Source: Polytrichum commune (Eukaryota > Streptophyta > Polytrichopsida > Polytrichales > Polytrichaceae). From it: a stretch of 64,000 bases of DNA. Positions 13,988-26,400 of the stretch are shown in pieces; within the stretch, counting starts at the first letter, position 1, and each line of letters begins with the position of its first letter. The position numbers and the translations under genes are program-made. Below the pieces are notes generated by a model. It was given only the letters and a program-made list of their open reading frames with translations. It ran no database searches and had not been told where the DNA came from. The stretch is from NCBI GenBank assembly GCA_950295325.1, contig OX485803.1, positions 10,416,001 to 10,480,000 of the forward strand. Reading direction: 5' to 3'.

Positions 13988-14367
13988 CTACACTAAATAT
14001 TTATATTTAGTGTCATATGGTATTTTACGTCATTGTGGTATCTTTTCTAGTGACACTTCTTATGGTTATATTTACAAGTAACGTGTCGTTGATTGAAATT
14101 TGGATAAAACTCATGCCAATTATTGGGACAAAGATTGGTATACTCTGTAACATGACATCTATGTAATGAAATATCGTCATGAATGATTGAAATAAAGATC
14201 AAACTTCACTTAGCAGGCAACAGTCATTGCAACATTGCAAATTTATAACACACACAAGAATTTACTAGGAACGAAGAATAATGTTAGTGACATTACAAGG
14301 GCAGTTTACAATTAGTATTGAGCAAGACAAATAGAATCGGTGACACTGAAGGCAATGTTTAGTGTAG
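13988..14367 (-). mobile_element. MITE of family C (CTACACTAAATAT ends)
   Basis: Both ends read CTACACTAAATAT inward, and internal landmarks of the family (CTTGCTCAATACTAATTGTAAA on the reverse strand, and TGTCATGTTACAGAG-like variants) are present. The copy is 380 bp and is flanked by TTG on both sides, a possible 3-bp target duplication. It is in the opposite orientation to the other family members in this window. Confidence 0.75.
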
Positions 14368-14609
14368 TTGTCATGGAGTGAGAATCTGAAGAGTTCTTTG
14401 TAAAAGCGGGTCAGTTTGCCACCAGACAAGACTGGGACTGTTTCACTAATTGGTAGGTAGTTCGATAAATATAGGCAGGCAAGTCGGTAGGTCAGTTCAG
14501 GGTCCGTAGTAGGTCGGTACAGAACCATGGTGTGTTGCGAGAAGAGAGAGAACTGGAGCTTCACGTGGAAGCACAGCCATGACGGAAGGAGGATTAGGCC
14601 TAATCCTGC

Positions 14610-15210
14610 GCTTGTCTTTATTTCTCCTACTTCTTGGTGCGTTTTGATGTATTTAAATTTGGAAAGGAATATATTCTCATCGATCTTGATGCCATCCTGA
14701 TGTTGAATCGGGGTTGAATCAACAGGGGAGCGACAGTTGGTGTGCTGTTTGACATTGTTGTTTGACATTGTTGCTGGTCATGGCTCTAGGATGAATGTCC
14801 AGCTTCTTTGTCGCTGGATCTTGTACTTCTTGGAGCATCTGATTAGTGTACGGTGAATGAGAAAGAAAAACCGGATCGATTTTGAACCGGTTTGGATGTT
14901 GATTCAACTTTTGAATGGCAATCGGCCTTCTGCTGCTCTTGTCTTTATTAATTCTACTTCTTAATCCGTTTGATGCAGTTGAATTTCTTGATGCCATGTT
15001 GTTGTGGAGTCGCAGTTGAAACAACAGAGGAGTAAAAGTTGGTGTGTTATTTGGATTGTGGTTTGATATAGGTGCCGATCATGTCTCTAGCTCGGATGAA
15101 GGCCCAGCTTCTTTGTCGCTGTTTCTTGTACTTCTTGAAGCATCTAATAAGTGTGCTGTGAATGAGAAGACAAAAAAAATGGTCATTATGACCCGGTTTG
15201 GATGTTGATT
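14610..15210. repeat. Two-copy tandem duplication, about 0.3 kb unit
   Basis: A unit containing CTTGTCTTTATT, GTTGGTGTG, CAGCTTCTTTGTCGCTG and GGTTTGGATGTTGATTCAACT occurs at about 14610-14912 and again at about 14935-15210, diverged and with small indels. It lies in the intergenic space upstream of the transferase gene. No coding signature was found in either copy. Confidence 0.75.
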
Positions 15211-15812
15211 CAACTGATAAAGTGGCAATCGATTAATCGGTGTGGTCTTTTGGCTATTTAAAGTGGTCCGAAAAGGTTGCTGGTGAATTTCTGTTGCAGG
15301 TCTGGCTTCTTTACAGCTGCAAACACGGGCTTCGTGGAATATTCTCGAAAGGAATCCTCCGAAAAAAATCTCTCAAGCAGTGAACCCGCGGCGTGTGAAA
15401 CACAAGGAACTCGTAGCGGGACCTGCTGCGGGTCAAGGACTTCATGGCCGAGTTCAATGCAACGCCCGGGGTGGCAACTCTTCTTTCTAGAACAGCTCCT
15501 TATTATTTCCTTCTGATGCATCTAAGAGTTTGTGACTTGTTTTTTGTGAAGAGCCCTTGCAACATGTGTTAAAGACATTGGGAGGAATCCAATTACACCA
15601 TAAGGAAACTTTGAATCCCAGCGCTAGGTTGACTTCTTAAAAGCGGTGACTGCTTATTAGACTGGAGTTGCCACCCGGTGATGCAACGGTTCGGCTCTAT
15701 GAGGAAAACAATTCTTCAAATACCCACCATGGTTCTATGAACTTATTATAAGTTGGTGTGGAGTTGTTGTGTAGGTGTCCATGTCCACTCGAAGAATGGA
15801 AAGCTACCAAGG
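15211..15812 (+). other. Upstream region of the transferase gene
   Basis: Moderately GC-rich stretch (15270-15520) followed by sequence leading into the first coding exon. It could carry a non-coding first exon or the promoter. The open frame at 15277-15516 shows no recognisable protein, so I do not call it a gene. Confidence 0.35.
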
Positions 15813-18088
15813 ATGGCGGTCACCAGCGAAGCAAGAGTGCCAGGAAAATTGTGCTTGGACTCAGGGAAGGAAATTATGTCGTTTGTAACACTATACATCT
15901 TACCGGTAGGCAATGGTACGAAGAGCTCCTCTGTTCAACGTTATCATGGAATCGACAAGGCGATGTTTTATAGCAGACAAATGAAGCATGGCAAGCTGCT
16001 TTCTGTCCTCAATATTTTCCTGGAATCTATTCAGGTATATCAATTCATCATGTTTGGGACAGGTATCTGATCCTGTAAGCCTGTCGGCCTGCTCCAATAC
16101 GATATACATGAATGTCAAGGAAATGTACTAGGAGCCAGCCGACTGTCACATCTAGCTGTGTTTACATATGAAATTATTTGCATCATCTTTGGAGTTGCTC
16201 GATTTCGCATATCATTTGAATGATGTTGACTCAAAAGATGTCGAGGTAGGTCGAAGAGAGAGATAGTGAGAGTATGCGATTGATTGAAAAAAAATTGAAC
16301 TGTGGCCGATGATGCTTGGATCAAAGTTTCAGTTCATAAACTTGACAAAAAGTTGTGGGCAATGATGAATTACGGGGCTTATAAGGCTGACATTGTTTTT
16401 AGCCAAAATAGACCACCTCTATATTCACACGGTGCTGACTGCCTTGAACTCCAAATGTACAATTCAACTATTTTCTGTTGTAGTAGAGACTGTCGAAATT
16501 TGAGGCTAAACTTGCACATTCGTCACCATCTGCAAATGAACACATGCACATGTACAGGTGTCCATGCCAGGCACACAAGTCATTGTGATCAGTGATCCAC
16601 GCTCTATTCCTGCAAATGAGGACCTACCACAACGTATCGTTTGGAGGCCAATAGCTGGAGACTACAGCAGGAGCAACCTCATGATCCAGAGACTGCAGTC
16701 ATATATTGTACTATTGTACATAAGCTTTGCTTTGAAAATGTCAAAAGAGTGCAGTGGCAGATTGCATGGGGTTTAGTGCAAAACGAATAGATTGCTAATA
16801 TCTGTATACTTAGTACTCATTCATCCAAATTCTTACCTGGTGGTGATGCTTCTTAAAAGCATCAAGCAGAAGATGTGGAACTTTTACACTGGAGGCAATC
16901 TTGAAATATAAATGGTTATATTGAAGAACCTGGCACTTCCAATCTGCAACTAGGTAGACACAATGCTTAAAAGTGATTGCCTTCTTCTGCAGGACTTGTT
17001 GGAGAGCATGGTAACAAGTTTCAACACCAGCAACAAGACAATCATGCACGTTGTATTTACTGACTTTGACATGATCGTGGTGGATGACATAGGATGTGTC
17101 TTTGAAGACCATCCTGCCTTTGATGTTGCCCTCACATATAGGAATAACTTCAAGCAGCCTATCAACTCTGGTGTGATAATGGTGCGGGGTACTCTCAGAA
17201 GTCTTTCCAGGTCAGTGAATATGTGCAATGTGCAAGCTGGTCGGTAGTAGATGGTTGTAATGTGTTGGATTTAAAACAATACATGTTAATCATGGAAAAA
17301 CCATGATGTGTACCAAAATCCATAATAATTTGGATCAATATGCTCTGTACAAAGATAGAACTTAGACAAGGAACACCGTACTTACATGCTCAAAATGTGC
17401 GCTGTAGGGGAAAACTGCTGCTGAGGGAAGCATTGAAAGCATACCATACCAAGTTCAGATATGCAGCAGGTCTACTTGGCGACCAACTTGCACTTGCAGA
17501 TGTGGTGAGAGCTGCAGTTGAATCCAGCACCTTTCAAAGAAACACATCTTTCGAGGCCTGGGTGATGACTGCGAGGACTCTATTCTTGCCATGTTCAATT
17601 TTTAACTGGACACCTTCTGAAGGGGCGGGCCAATTCCATGGGATGCCAAATAATGTGCAGGTAAGCATTCTATTTCCTTGGGAAAGTCCTTGAGAAGATC
17701 TGGTCACATGGTTTTATCCTCTTGAAACGTTTTAAGCATTCCTCACCACAATACAGGCCTTTAAAGCTGGCACTGTGGGGATGGGAGACATGCAAGTTGG
17801 GACATAGGTTTTCATGAAACCAAATTTGAAGATGAACATTCTATGCCCGTAGATAAGGTTGTGAAAGTGAGGACACACCCTCTTTAACCTGCTCAATATT
17901 AAGATTTACATACAAGGTTTCCCCAAGTTAATTGCATTTTTGCAATGAAGGTCTTACATTTCAAAGGATCAAGAAAACGCCTCATGGTTGAAGCTTGGAG
18001 CTTGTTCAAGGAGCAGGGCATTATGGACTTCTCCAACATGAAGTGCCTCGTACTTCAGAGTGGCCGTTCAAAATATGAATATCTATAG
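15813..18088 (+). CDS. Nucleotide-diphospho-sugar transferase-like protein, 5 exons
   Basis: Exons 15813-16034, 16558-16707, 16993-17210, 17408-17660 and 17951-18088 join with matching phases into 326 aa. Visible signature: FTDFDMIVVDD (DxD-type metal/nucleotide-sugar site), ALTYRNNFKQPINSGVIMVR, GDQLALADVV, LPCSIFNWTPSEGAGQFHGM and, near the end, VLHFKGSRKR with the His-Phe-Lys-Gly loop that closes the active site in this fold. These match a small plant family annotated as nucleotide-diphospho-sugar transferases; donor sugar and acceptor are not known from sequence. No signal anchor or other membrane segment is visible, although Golgi glycosyltransferases normally have one, so an upstream exon may be missing. 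The frame stays open upstream to an ATG at 15753. The gene converges on the thioesterase gene, with 389 bp between stop codons. Confidence 0.85.
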
Positions 18089-18477
18089 GAGACAAATACT
18101 GGCTCAGGGGTTTGATCCACTGGTTTAAAGAAAAGCTCCCAAGGATGACATAACTTGGTAAATGCCATCGTGCTTTCGTTGTTCAGCAATCTTGTCAAAA
18201 ACCTACACTTCCATGAAGACCATTGCTTCCCACATGGGATGAACCTACAGTAATGATTGTAATTGGTCCACACAAACGGTGTCTAATCAGATTGCAGCAA
18301 TGAGATACACTTCCAATGCAAAGTCTCCTCAGTTTATCTATCTTGTAGAAGTTCTAAAACTGAACCAGTCACATTTATTAAGGACAGTATTTAGAGATAT
18401 CCTCCACTTTGTATCTTTAAAGAGTGATCTAATAAAAATCACTATACTAAGAAAACTAATGTATTGAAAACCCACCA
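18089..18477. other. Convergent intergenic region
   Basis: Short space between the ends of the transferase (+) and thioesterase (-) genes. It should contain both polyadenylation regions; AATAAA-like motifs are not distinctive enough here to place cleavage sites. Confidence 0.4.
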
Positions 18478-21155
18478 CTAATTTCTTGGATGAGTTAATT
18501 GCCTCCAGACAGTGCGCCCTTTGTTGATTTCTTGACCCTGTTGATTTTTTATCACATGAATAAACTTCTCCTCAGATGGCTTCTCAGTCACACCAATACT
18601 ACTATTGCTGGGCTCCACCTTGGCCATTGAGTCAACAGTGTCACCTTTGCAAACTTCTCTGCGATATTCAAGTGTTATCTTGGACACTTCGTGGTTATCT
18701 CTAAATTCTTGGGGTAAGCTCTGCAATAAACCACAAGCTCACTCTCAGACAAATAGAAGATGTGATTTTGTGCACATGCTGATATGCAAAGATTGCAAAA
18801 GAACCCACTTTTTACAGGTTCTTTCAAACTAGCAATCAGAAGGTCTTGTCAGTTTAAAAGTTCATGGCAATCAGCATCTTTCAATCCAGAAAGCAAGTAT
18901 GAATATCAATCGTGGTAAAGAGAGCACACACCTCCAGTGTCCAGCTTATGTATTTTACATTGTTGACATGCTGATTCATATCAAAATCTCTATCCAGCGG
19001 CTGCACAGGTTTTCACAACTTAATATTAACACCTATTTTTTGAGTTACAAGACACAGAAGTTTCCAGAAAAGAAAAACAAATCAAATAAATAGTAAATAA
19101 ATATAAATGCACCTCAACAGAAGAGTCCTTGCAGAAACATTATGCAGGTGTGAATCAAGGAAGCTAGATGAAAATGAATGACTTGGGAGAATCAATCATC
19201 AGACACTTCTCTGAAGGAGACAATTTACAGAAGAATTTGAACATATGTATTCAAATACTACATTAAATAAATCCAAAGACCGCTGTTAATAAAGGTCGTC
19301 TCAATCAACAGATGGCACGTACATAAAGTCCACATTTATGAAATTCTGCATCCCCGTCAATTTTCGAAATCCTTCCTGAGCTAGCCTCCCTCCTTTCTTC
19401 TGACAAAGCCCACCTGTAACCAGCAGCGCACTAAGTAGATCAGCTACTCCAACTGCAAAACGATGCATAAACCAAATAATGAAAATTCCAAACGCAGTTG
19501 TAAGTTTCTTGCAGATATTCTTGCAGACTAACCCAAGGAAAGAAACACAATGATATTTTCTGAACTTGAACGCTTACATTGGAGGATCTCTAACCCATGG
19601 GGCAAATTCAGCTCTAATATTGTCTGTGATTCGTTGAATAGTCTTTGTATCCATGTGCATGAGAACCCAAGTACTGCAGATAAATCGGAATGTCAATATC
19701 AAACAGCAAGATATTCTAAATAAGTTCTTCACCGATCACTGGGCACAGAACTGCGGTGCAAACAGTAAGGCTAATAGGGAAAGCTACCCAACATGTGCTA
19801 CAGACATTTCTATTTTGGAATGAATGAAAAATGATCATGCAAGAGTTATCCTAGTTCTTGGAATGCTCCAAACATTTATCCGAGCAAGGCACTTATTTAT
19901 GTAGCACTATGCTCAAACGTGCCACTATCTCGAATTGAACACAACAGCAATCTCTCCCCTAGGGTTTACAACGTGAGGCAAATGTTGGTGTGTACAGAAA
20001 CCTGGTTGCAAATGCGATGATCTCGCCGCTATTCACATCTTTCACTGTCCAATCTCTTCTAACGGCGTTTCTTCCCTCGGTGCAAAACCAAGTATCAATT
20101 TCCAAAAGATCTCGCCTGCAAGGCTAGTAATGAGTCAAACAGCCGGCTCACGATTCCCAACAAATACTGGCATCTTCGACAACGTGTAGAAGGCCGGCCT
20201 CGAAGGATCAAGAAAGCTCTTAAGATGGTTGGCATTGCGGAATGCATGGAAAGAAGAGAACTGTCAATGTAGTTGATTTAGAAAAAACACTTTGGATTTC
20301 AAGATTTTACCATGCAGGATAGCGATCTACTTCGATATGCATTCGCGTTGTCACTGTAATAAGCCGCTCATTCATGCCTGGAAAGGCTCCATATCCAATC
20401 TTCAAGACGTGATTGCATGCAGCCTCCTACATGACGGGAACCCAAAATATGCATTACAACATATGCGATTTCACCGGCAGCTCAAGGAGTGAGGGGAAGG
20501 GGGAAAAAGAATGCAAGCGATAGCTAACAAAACAGCCTGATACAATGTAAGCCTGTCCACATGCCACCCGAGCCATCCATGTCACATGCAAATCACCAAA
20601 ATCTTTCCAATTCTTTGATATCAGATTAAAGGTCCATCCACACACTATGTGTGAAGTGTGAACCACCATATTATAGAGTTGCTCAACAATTTGTCTGTAA
20701 AACAACACCTGCAGTAAAGAAGCAAGCATCTCCAAAGAAGTAGTTCCTCGATCTCCCACTTCAGAGAAGCGCACTACAAAGCGCTCCCTGTAAAATGCGT
20801 CTTTCTCTTCCAGCATACCAAAGCCTATATATTCATTAGACGGACTACTTCTTCCACCGAAAGTAGGATAAGCTGGTGGTAGAATGGAGGCACCATTCTG
20901 CGTCTCCTCATTTTGCATCACTTGCACTTCCTCCTTTACTGCCCGCCATCTCCTCTCCCCTCCTCCTCCTCCCCTGCTGCTGCCGATGCTGCTGCTGCTG
21001 CTACTACACTGCACGCTCTTCCATCGCGACAACCCTACCACGCTCATTCCCATAGCCATTTCCCGCCCCCCCGCCCCCACCACCACCAACCCCCCGCTAC
21101 TGCCAACCAGCCCGCACATCGTCGTCCGCTGCACCAATGCGCTCCCTGCCGCCAT
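18478..21155 (-). CDS. Acyl-ACP thioesterase, plastid FatA/FatB-like, 7 exons
   Basis: Exons 21155-20709, 20426-20311, 20115-20002, 19673-19578, 19413-19323, 19000-18932 and 18720-18478 join in phase into 391 aa. The enzyme releases free fatty acids from acyl carrier protein in the plastid stroma. The first ~95 residues are Ser/Gly/Arg-rich, typical of a transit peptide. Then come YRERFVVRFSEVGDRGTTSL, EAACNHV, TTRMHIEVDRYPAW, EGRNAVRRDW and ATSTWVLMHMDT, the first hotdog domain, and FDMNQHVNNVKYISWTLE with ITLEYRREVCKGD and INKGRTVWR, the second. Catalytic Asp295, Asn297, His299 and Glu333 are all present with the family spacing (Asn to Glu 36). The Cys that usually follows the Glu (YRREC) is Val here, with a Cys one residue later. 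The sequence mixes FatA and FatB features, so I give no symbol. The ATG at 21155 is chosen because the longer in-frame extension upstream has ordinary leader composition. Confidence 0.9.
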
Positions 21156-21460
21156 TGCAATCGAATCGAATCGAATCAAATCGATCCGAGTGGAGCGCCT
21201 CGATGCGAACGGAGACGCGGGGGGCGAATGCGAGGCCCTGCTGGCTAGGGTTTGCTCGCTTGCGGAGTCGCAAGTGAGCCCGTTAAGCTTATTCCGTAGC
21301 GACGACGCGGGCGGGCACAGTTGCGGCAGCCTGCTAGCGGGGTCCTCGCGCGCGCTAGCGAGGGTCTGCGAAGACAAGACAGCTGACAGCGCGCTCTGTC
21401 TTGTCTTCCCTTCCCTTTCCCATGCGCATCGCAGGTTCCAGTGGCAATCGACTTTACTAA

Positions 21461-21957
21461 GGGCCACTTCACACACGAGACTGAGAGCCCGTGACCATGA
21501 CACTTCAAGCACTCTCATTGGTGGAAAAGGCGGAGCCGGTCCAAGCTCGCTTCACACTACGCTTGAGGGACCAAAGGAGTATGTGAATGCAAGATGGATG
21601 TAAAGTCTACATGGATTCCTACGTGGCATCGAATGGATCATGTTTCATGATCACTTGGATTATTTTCAAAAACCATCTCTTGGAGGTAGGCCTACCACAG
21701 AACTAGGAGACCATGGTATTCCAAATGCTCACGACCATTGATTTATTTTATTTAATCATATATGGGACCCACATGAATAAAATTCATTGAAATAGCATTT
21801 GGTTGAGGGCCCGGACACATATGACTTCACACTACACTTGAGGATTTGTGACCACACTACATGATTTTGGAGGTGTCTTGAGACGGCCTTTGGACACTTT
21901 CTTTTGGGCTCCCACAATTTCATGGTCACGGCTCTGGGCTCGTGTGTGAAGTGGTCC
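21461..21957. mobile_element. Tourist-type MITE, TAA target duplication
   Basis: Inverted ends start GGGCCACTTCACACACGAG and the similarity continues through CCGTGACCATG, about 40 bp. TAA lies at 21458-21460 and 21958-21960, the 3-bp duplication typical of PIF/Harbinger elements. The copy starts about 305 bp upstream of the thioesterase start codon, so it lies in or beside that promoter. Confidence 0.8.
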
Positions 21958-21960
21958 TAA

Positions 21961-22332
21961 GCGTTGTTCACACGGGGTCCCAAGTCCCAACATGGAGGCA
22001 AAGTCCCAACTTGTGAGCCTCAAGTAAGCACTAAAATATGGTTAGTTATCATTAAAGTCGGATCTTGATTATTTATGCAAAAAATATTTGCAAGACTTGG
22101 GTTGAGAGTTGGGTCTAGCTTTTCGTTCGACCCAAATCGCAACACAAAACTCAAGTCTCATCTCCAAAGAGTGTTGTCATGTAGGGGCATTCATGTCATA
22201 GTTGGGACTTAGGACTTGGGACCCCATCTGAAGTGGTAAGTCCCAACTTCCCTGCTCTCAACAGTCAAGGTTACACGGATTGACCTCAAGCGACTTGGAA
22301 CTTAGGACTTGGGACCATGTGTGAACAAGCCC
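21961..22332. mobile_element. Tourist-type MITE family B, TAA target duplication
   Basis: Ends read GCGTTGTTCACACGGGGTCC and, inverted, GGGCTTGTTCACACATGGTC. It directly abuts the previous element, sharing the TAA at 21958-21960, and has TAA again at 22333-22335. Internal GTTGAGAGTTGGGTCTAGCTT and CATGGAGGCAAAGTCCCAAC recur in the related copy at 39453-39732. Confidence 0.82.
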
Positions 22333-22367
22333 TAAGTTACTACTTAGTGTGGTAAGTCGGGAAGTTA

Positions 22368-22727
22368 CTACATTAAATATGATATTTAGTGTCACCAATT
22401 CTAATTGTCTTGCTCAATACTAATTGTAAATTGCGGTGTAGTGTCACCAACACTACATGTTAACCCAACATTATTTGTCACTCCTTGTAAAACATTTGGG
22501 GGTTTACATATTTATAGTGTTGCAATTACTATCACTTTCCAAGCGGTTTTTCATCCATATTTCAATCATCCATGACAATGTTTCATCACAAGTTGGTGCC
22601 AAGAGAAGGCAAGGTTTTGGCCAATGGATGAACTTATCCACCATCCATAACAATATTTGTTCATTTGTTCATAAGAAGTGTCATCTGAAAAGTTACCATA
22701 CGACCCTAAATATCATGTTTAGTATAG
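22368..22727 (+). mobile_element. MITE family C, copy 2
   Basis: Starts CTACATTAAATATGATATTT and ends with the diverged inverted form (ATGTTTAGTATAG). Internal landmarks TCTTGCTCAATACTAATTG, TGTCACCAACACTA and ATGACAATGTTTCATCACAA match the copies at 59587-59965 and 50107-50516. Length 360 bp. Flanks are TTA and TAA, so no exact duplication is claimed. Confidence 0.8.
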
Positions 22728-23318
22728 TAATTTGGAATCCGGTTGTGAATGACGAAGTCCAGATCATGCGTTGTTGCGATTGTTGTTGCATTCGTTTGTT
22801 GTTGTGTTCATTTGTTGTTGTGTTTGTTGTTGCGTTTGTTATTGTGTCATGTGGTGGTGGTGGTCGGTGAGAGGGAATTATTGCATAAGTGCGTAGGTAA
22901 GGTAGACATGCATAATCCGGCTACGTTTCGTAATCAAACACTTCTATTTGAATGGTATGTGATCAGGCGTGGCTCCAAGATTGGATATTAAAAGGACATG
23001 TGTTTGACAAAAGATTGGACTGCGTGTTCAGAATATGATAACCATTGTAAGTTCAATGGTCAACATAATCGTGGAGATCTATATGACCAGTTTCTCAACA
23101 TGAGAGTCTTCACTTTGATACCGAATAAGATATTCATATGGGTTCCAAAAATTATGAGGTGAGTGACTATGGCCTTGATTTGGATTTGCTAACTAGTTTC
23201 TACTAATTGTGCGCTTCGTATCCTAGGAGAAGTGGGCTAGTAGCATGAAAATTTTGTTTCCCAACACTTACTATTGGGGGTGCAATAAAAATTTGCTCCT
23301 ATAGTTTTGTTGTTGGAC
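22728..23318. other. Repeat-derived stretch, TTG-rich
   Basis: Contains a TTG/TGT-rich run (22770-22870) giving Cys/Val-rich artefact frames, and a segment at about 22930-23040 (AATGGTATGTGATCAGGCGTGG, then GATTGGACTGCGTGTTCA in parts) that recurs at about 41165-41270 and, inverted, near 40010-40110. Nothing coding is supported. Confidence 0.45.
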
Positions 23319-23423
23319 CACGGGGAGGTCACTCCATTGTCAAGTTGAACACTATGTAGGATTTTTACATGTAAAGTGTTCGCACATGGTTGTTCAACTT
23401 TACAATGGAGTGACCTCCCTGTG
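23319..23423. mobile_element. hAT-type MITE, short copy, 8-bp target duplication
   Basis: 105-bp element with inverted ends CACGGGGAGGTCACTCCATT and the mirror image at the right, nearly all of it terminal repeat. It is flanked by perfect 8-bp repeats TGTTGGAC (23311-23318 and 23424-23431), the hAT signature. Confidence 0.88.
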
Positions 23424-23431
23424 TGTTGGAC

Positions 23432-26400
23432 ACATATTTAAGTGACAATAGACTAAGTCCAAGTCCATAATTAAAACATGTTGAATTTTATCATAAGATC
23501 CTAAGATGAGATTCTATGGTAAGATCCTCCGATAGAATATGCAAAGTTGATGATAATAACATGATAGTATTTTTATTATATTCTCATTATTCACCATTTA
23601 TTTATATGTATTTAACTTCAAAAAACCAATAAATTGTTTTCCAAGTAATATTTTAACAACATAAATTTCAAGGAATCACTAGTATTCACATATCTTATAT
23701 AAATTTTAGTTTTATCATAAGTGTATTTTAGGATCCTATGATAGAATTGAAGCAACCAAAAAGTACAAATTTTGAGAACATGTCTAAATTTCACTTAAAT
23801 ACAACATTGGTTCTTACTTAATCAACCTTACACTAGTAGAAAAATATGCCCAAAAAATCGCATTCAAAATCAACTACGGTTTTTTTGACCAACATGGTTT
23901 GTAGTCATCAAATGATTACAGATTTAAATTTTTGTTTTGTGATTTGAAATTTAAACAAATCTAGGGCATGTAATATACTATTGGCAAGGTATTTTCAAGA
24001 CCTTTCCAATGGTATATTGCACACTCCAGATTCCTAAAATTTCAAATGATTAACACACCGATTTCTAGAATATGTAATGGTTATATTCATCTACTCCAAC
24101 AATTTTATGATATATTTGTTCTCTTGCAAGTTCTCATATATATTTTTTCATAAAAATATATTTCATATGAGTCACGATATTTGGTACTTCGTTATCAACT
24201 TGCTCAAATACAATGTGGGCGTGTAGGATATTTTGAGAACCTTCTATATACACCCGATGCATATTTGAATAGACCCATCTAGGGATTGTTTGTGCATGTT
24301 CCGCATCCTCCAATCGACCAAGAATACATTCTTCTTTGATGGATGTCAACAAATCTACTATACACTATAGTATTACTTCCATTGAAGTATTTTGGATACC
24401 TTTTGTATGATGAGTCACTCAAATATTAAATTTCCTTCACCATACTTTGACAATATTAGATTCGATGCTTTACCGCTCTCATGACCTTCACTTTCATTGT
24501 CATCACTATATCTATATATATCTTTTGATTTTCAATGTACAAGGATTGTTTCCAATCCACATATAACATAACCATAATATGTACCCAAATACGCAAAATA
24601 TCACATTTTGTGGAATATCAATATTGTGAAGTACTATTTTAAATTAGTGTTTGCACATGTTCCACCGAATAGTCCATTCACATGAGGAACATGCATATAT
24701 AATAAATATATGTGTACTTTTATACCATCTATGAATCATATTTGGGCGTTGGGACTTTACCCACCGTACATTTTATTTGTCATTTGGCTCTTCAATATTC
24801 CCTTGTAGCATGCCACCCACCTTTAATAGTCTTGTTTCCATGATTATTTTCACCACCTTGTTTGGTACAAATTCATATAATTTACTCTTTTACATGTACA
24901 TATAATGGGTACGAGTTAGATTTGGCAACCTCCACATCAAGCATTCCATTATTCTTCCTCGCAAACCACGTGTCTCGAGTTCCAACCAACATTTTAGAGC
25001 ACCATCATATAATTGAATACTTGATTGAGTCTCAAAATTGGCATGCAAAACACGTCGACATCCAATACACCATAACTCTATCATCAATCATAAATATTAT
25101 TTTAAAAATAAATATTTAAAACAAACTTATGTATAATATTTAAGCCATTATATTGGAATGCAAATTTAAGAGTTTTCATATTACACATAGGATTGAACCC
25201 ACTTCACGATGAAACGACATCGAAATCCGTGTGACCGATAACATCAAAGTCATCTCAACTTGACATCCATGCAACATTCTTGTTACGTTCAAATGCAACG
25301 TCAATTTCACTACCGGAATAACTTGGCAAGCTCAAAACAAATCGTCGGATATTCCAAGGTTCCATTTGAAGAAATGAAAACCCTCCCCCCGATTTCTCGA
25401 ATTTGTTGGTTTTACGGAAATAAGGGAATTACATCAAATACATCTCCCAAAGTGACGTCATTTTCGTATTCAAACCAAGTCCAATTGTACTATGGTATAT
25501 GTACGATGCCATCGGTTAAAATCACTCACAACCCGTGGCCCACTCCACATCATCATAGGGTATACCTCATTCTTACAAACGGTGGGCTCCCTTTCAATGT
25601 GTCCACAATCGGTTGCTCCAACTCAAGATGCATTTGAGTACATTGACATATAACAATGGGAGACATTAATGGCATCTTGGTACATTTTTTCTCAAGTAGT
25701 AGCTAGATAGTAGGTCATAAATTTTCAAAGGGCATCAAGATTCTAAAAAGGAACCTTCAGATTTAAACTATGTAATGTACTAGAACTTGTTCAAATTGAA
25801 ACCCCCCCCCTCCCCCCTATTCTTTATAACTGAGAATTGATTTGTCTTTGAACTAAGTTGCTATGCATGTTGGGCATTGCTCAACTGATTTATTTAGCTA
25901 AACAATAAAGCACTCCTATCGAGCTATGAATGCTTAAGAATATGTCATCCATGGTCCACGCCTCAATGTTCATACCAAAATTTACTAGTCATGCCCATGT
26001 GGTTGCCCGCAACTTGCTTGAACATATGAAACTATGGACGAAATCAACTCTAGCAATGTTAGTAATCCTTCGAGTCATGAACCCTTCTCAGACATTGGGA
26101 ATGTTCCTTGCTCCCATCTCATTGGTTATGCATCACATCTCCTAGTGTGTTACGCATCACAACTCCTAATGTGTTATGCACCATATCTACAAATGTGATT
26201 TGCAACAAAATTAACGGATATGAACTTGTTAGGGCGCACAACTATTTCATACAAATCATGTTTGTAATCGAGTGACCTTCCTCTTCAGGCATGTGATGCC
26301 AAGATTCTATAGCTTGATGCACGCACCCTCTTGTTTTGTGCATGTACTCACATGATCCGTAGGTTGTGTATAAGTATTCTTGATCGCACTCAATTTTATA

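Noticed and set aside
21156-21518. In-frame upstream extension of the thioesterase to an ATG at 21518
   Set aside because: The extra ~121 residues include the end of the MITE starting at 21461 and have no plastid or enzyme feature; the ATG at 21155 gives a normal-length precursor.
20884-21603. 239-codon open frame on the plus strand
   Set aside because: It lies antisense over the first exon and transit-peptide region of the thioesterase. Its Pro/His/Ser/Leu-rich low complexity follows from GC-rich sequence, and it runs into a MITE.
22457-22991. Cys/Val-rich frames of 80-137 codons
   Set aside because: They translate a MITE and a TTG-rich run; no protein features beyond low complexity.
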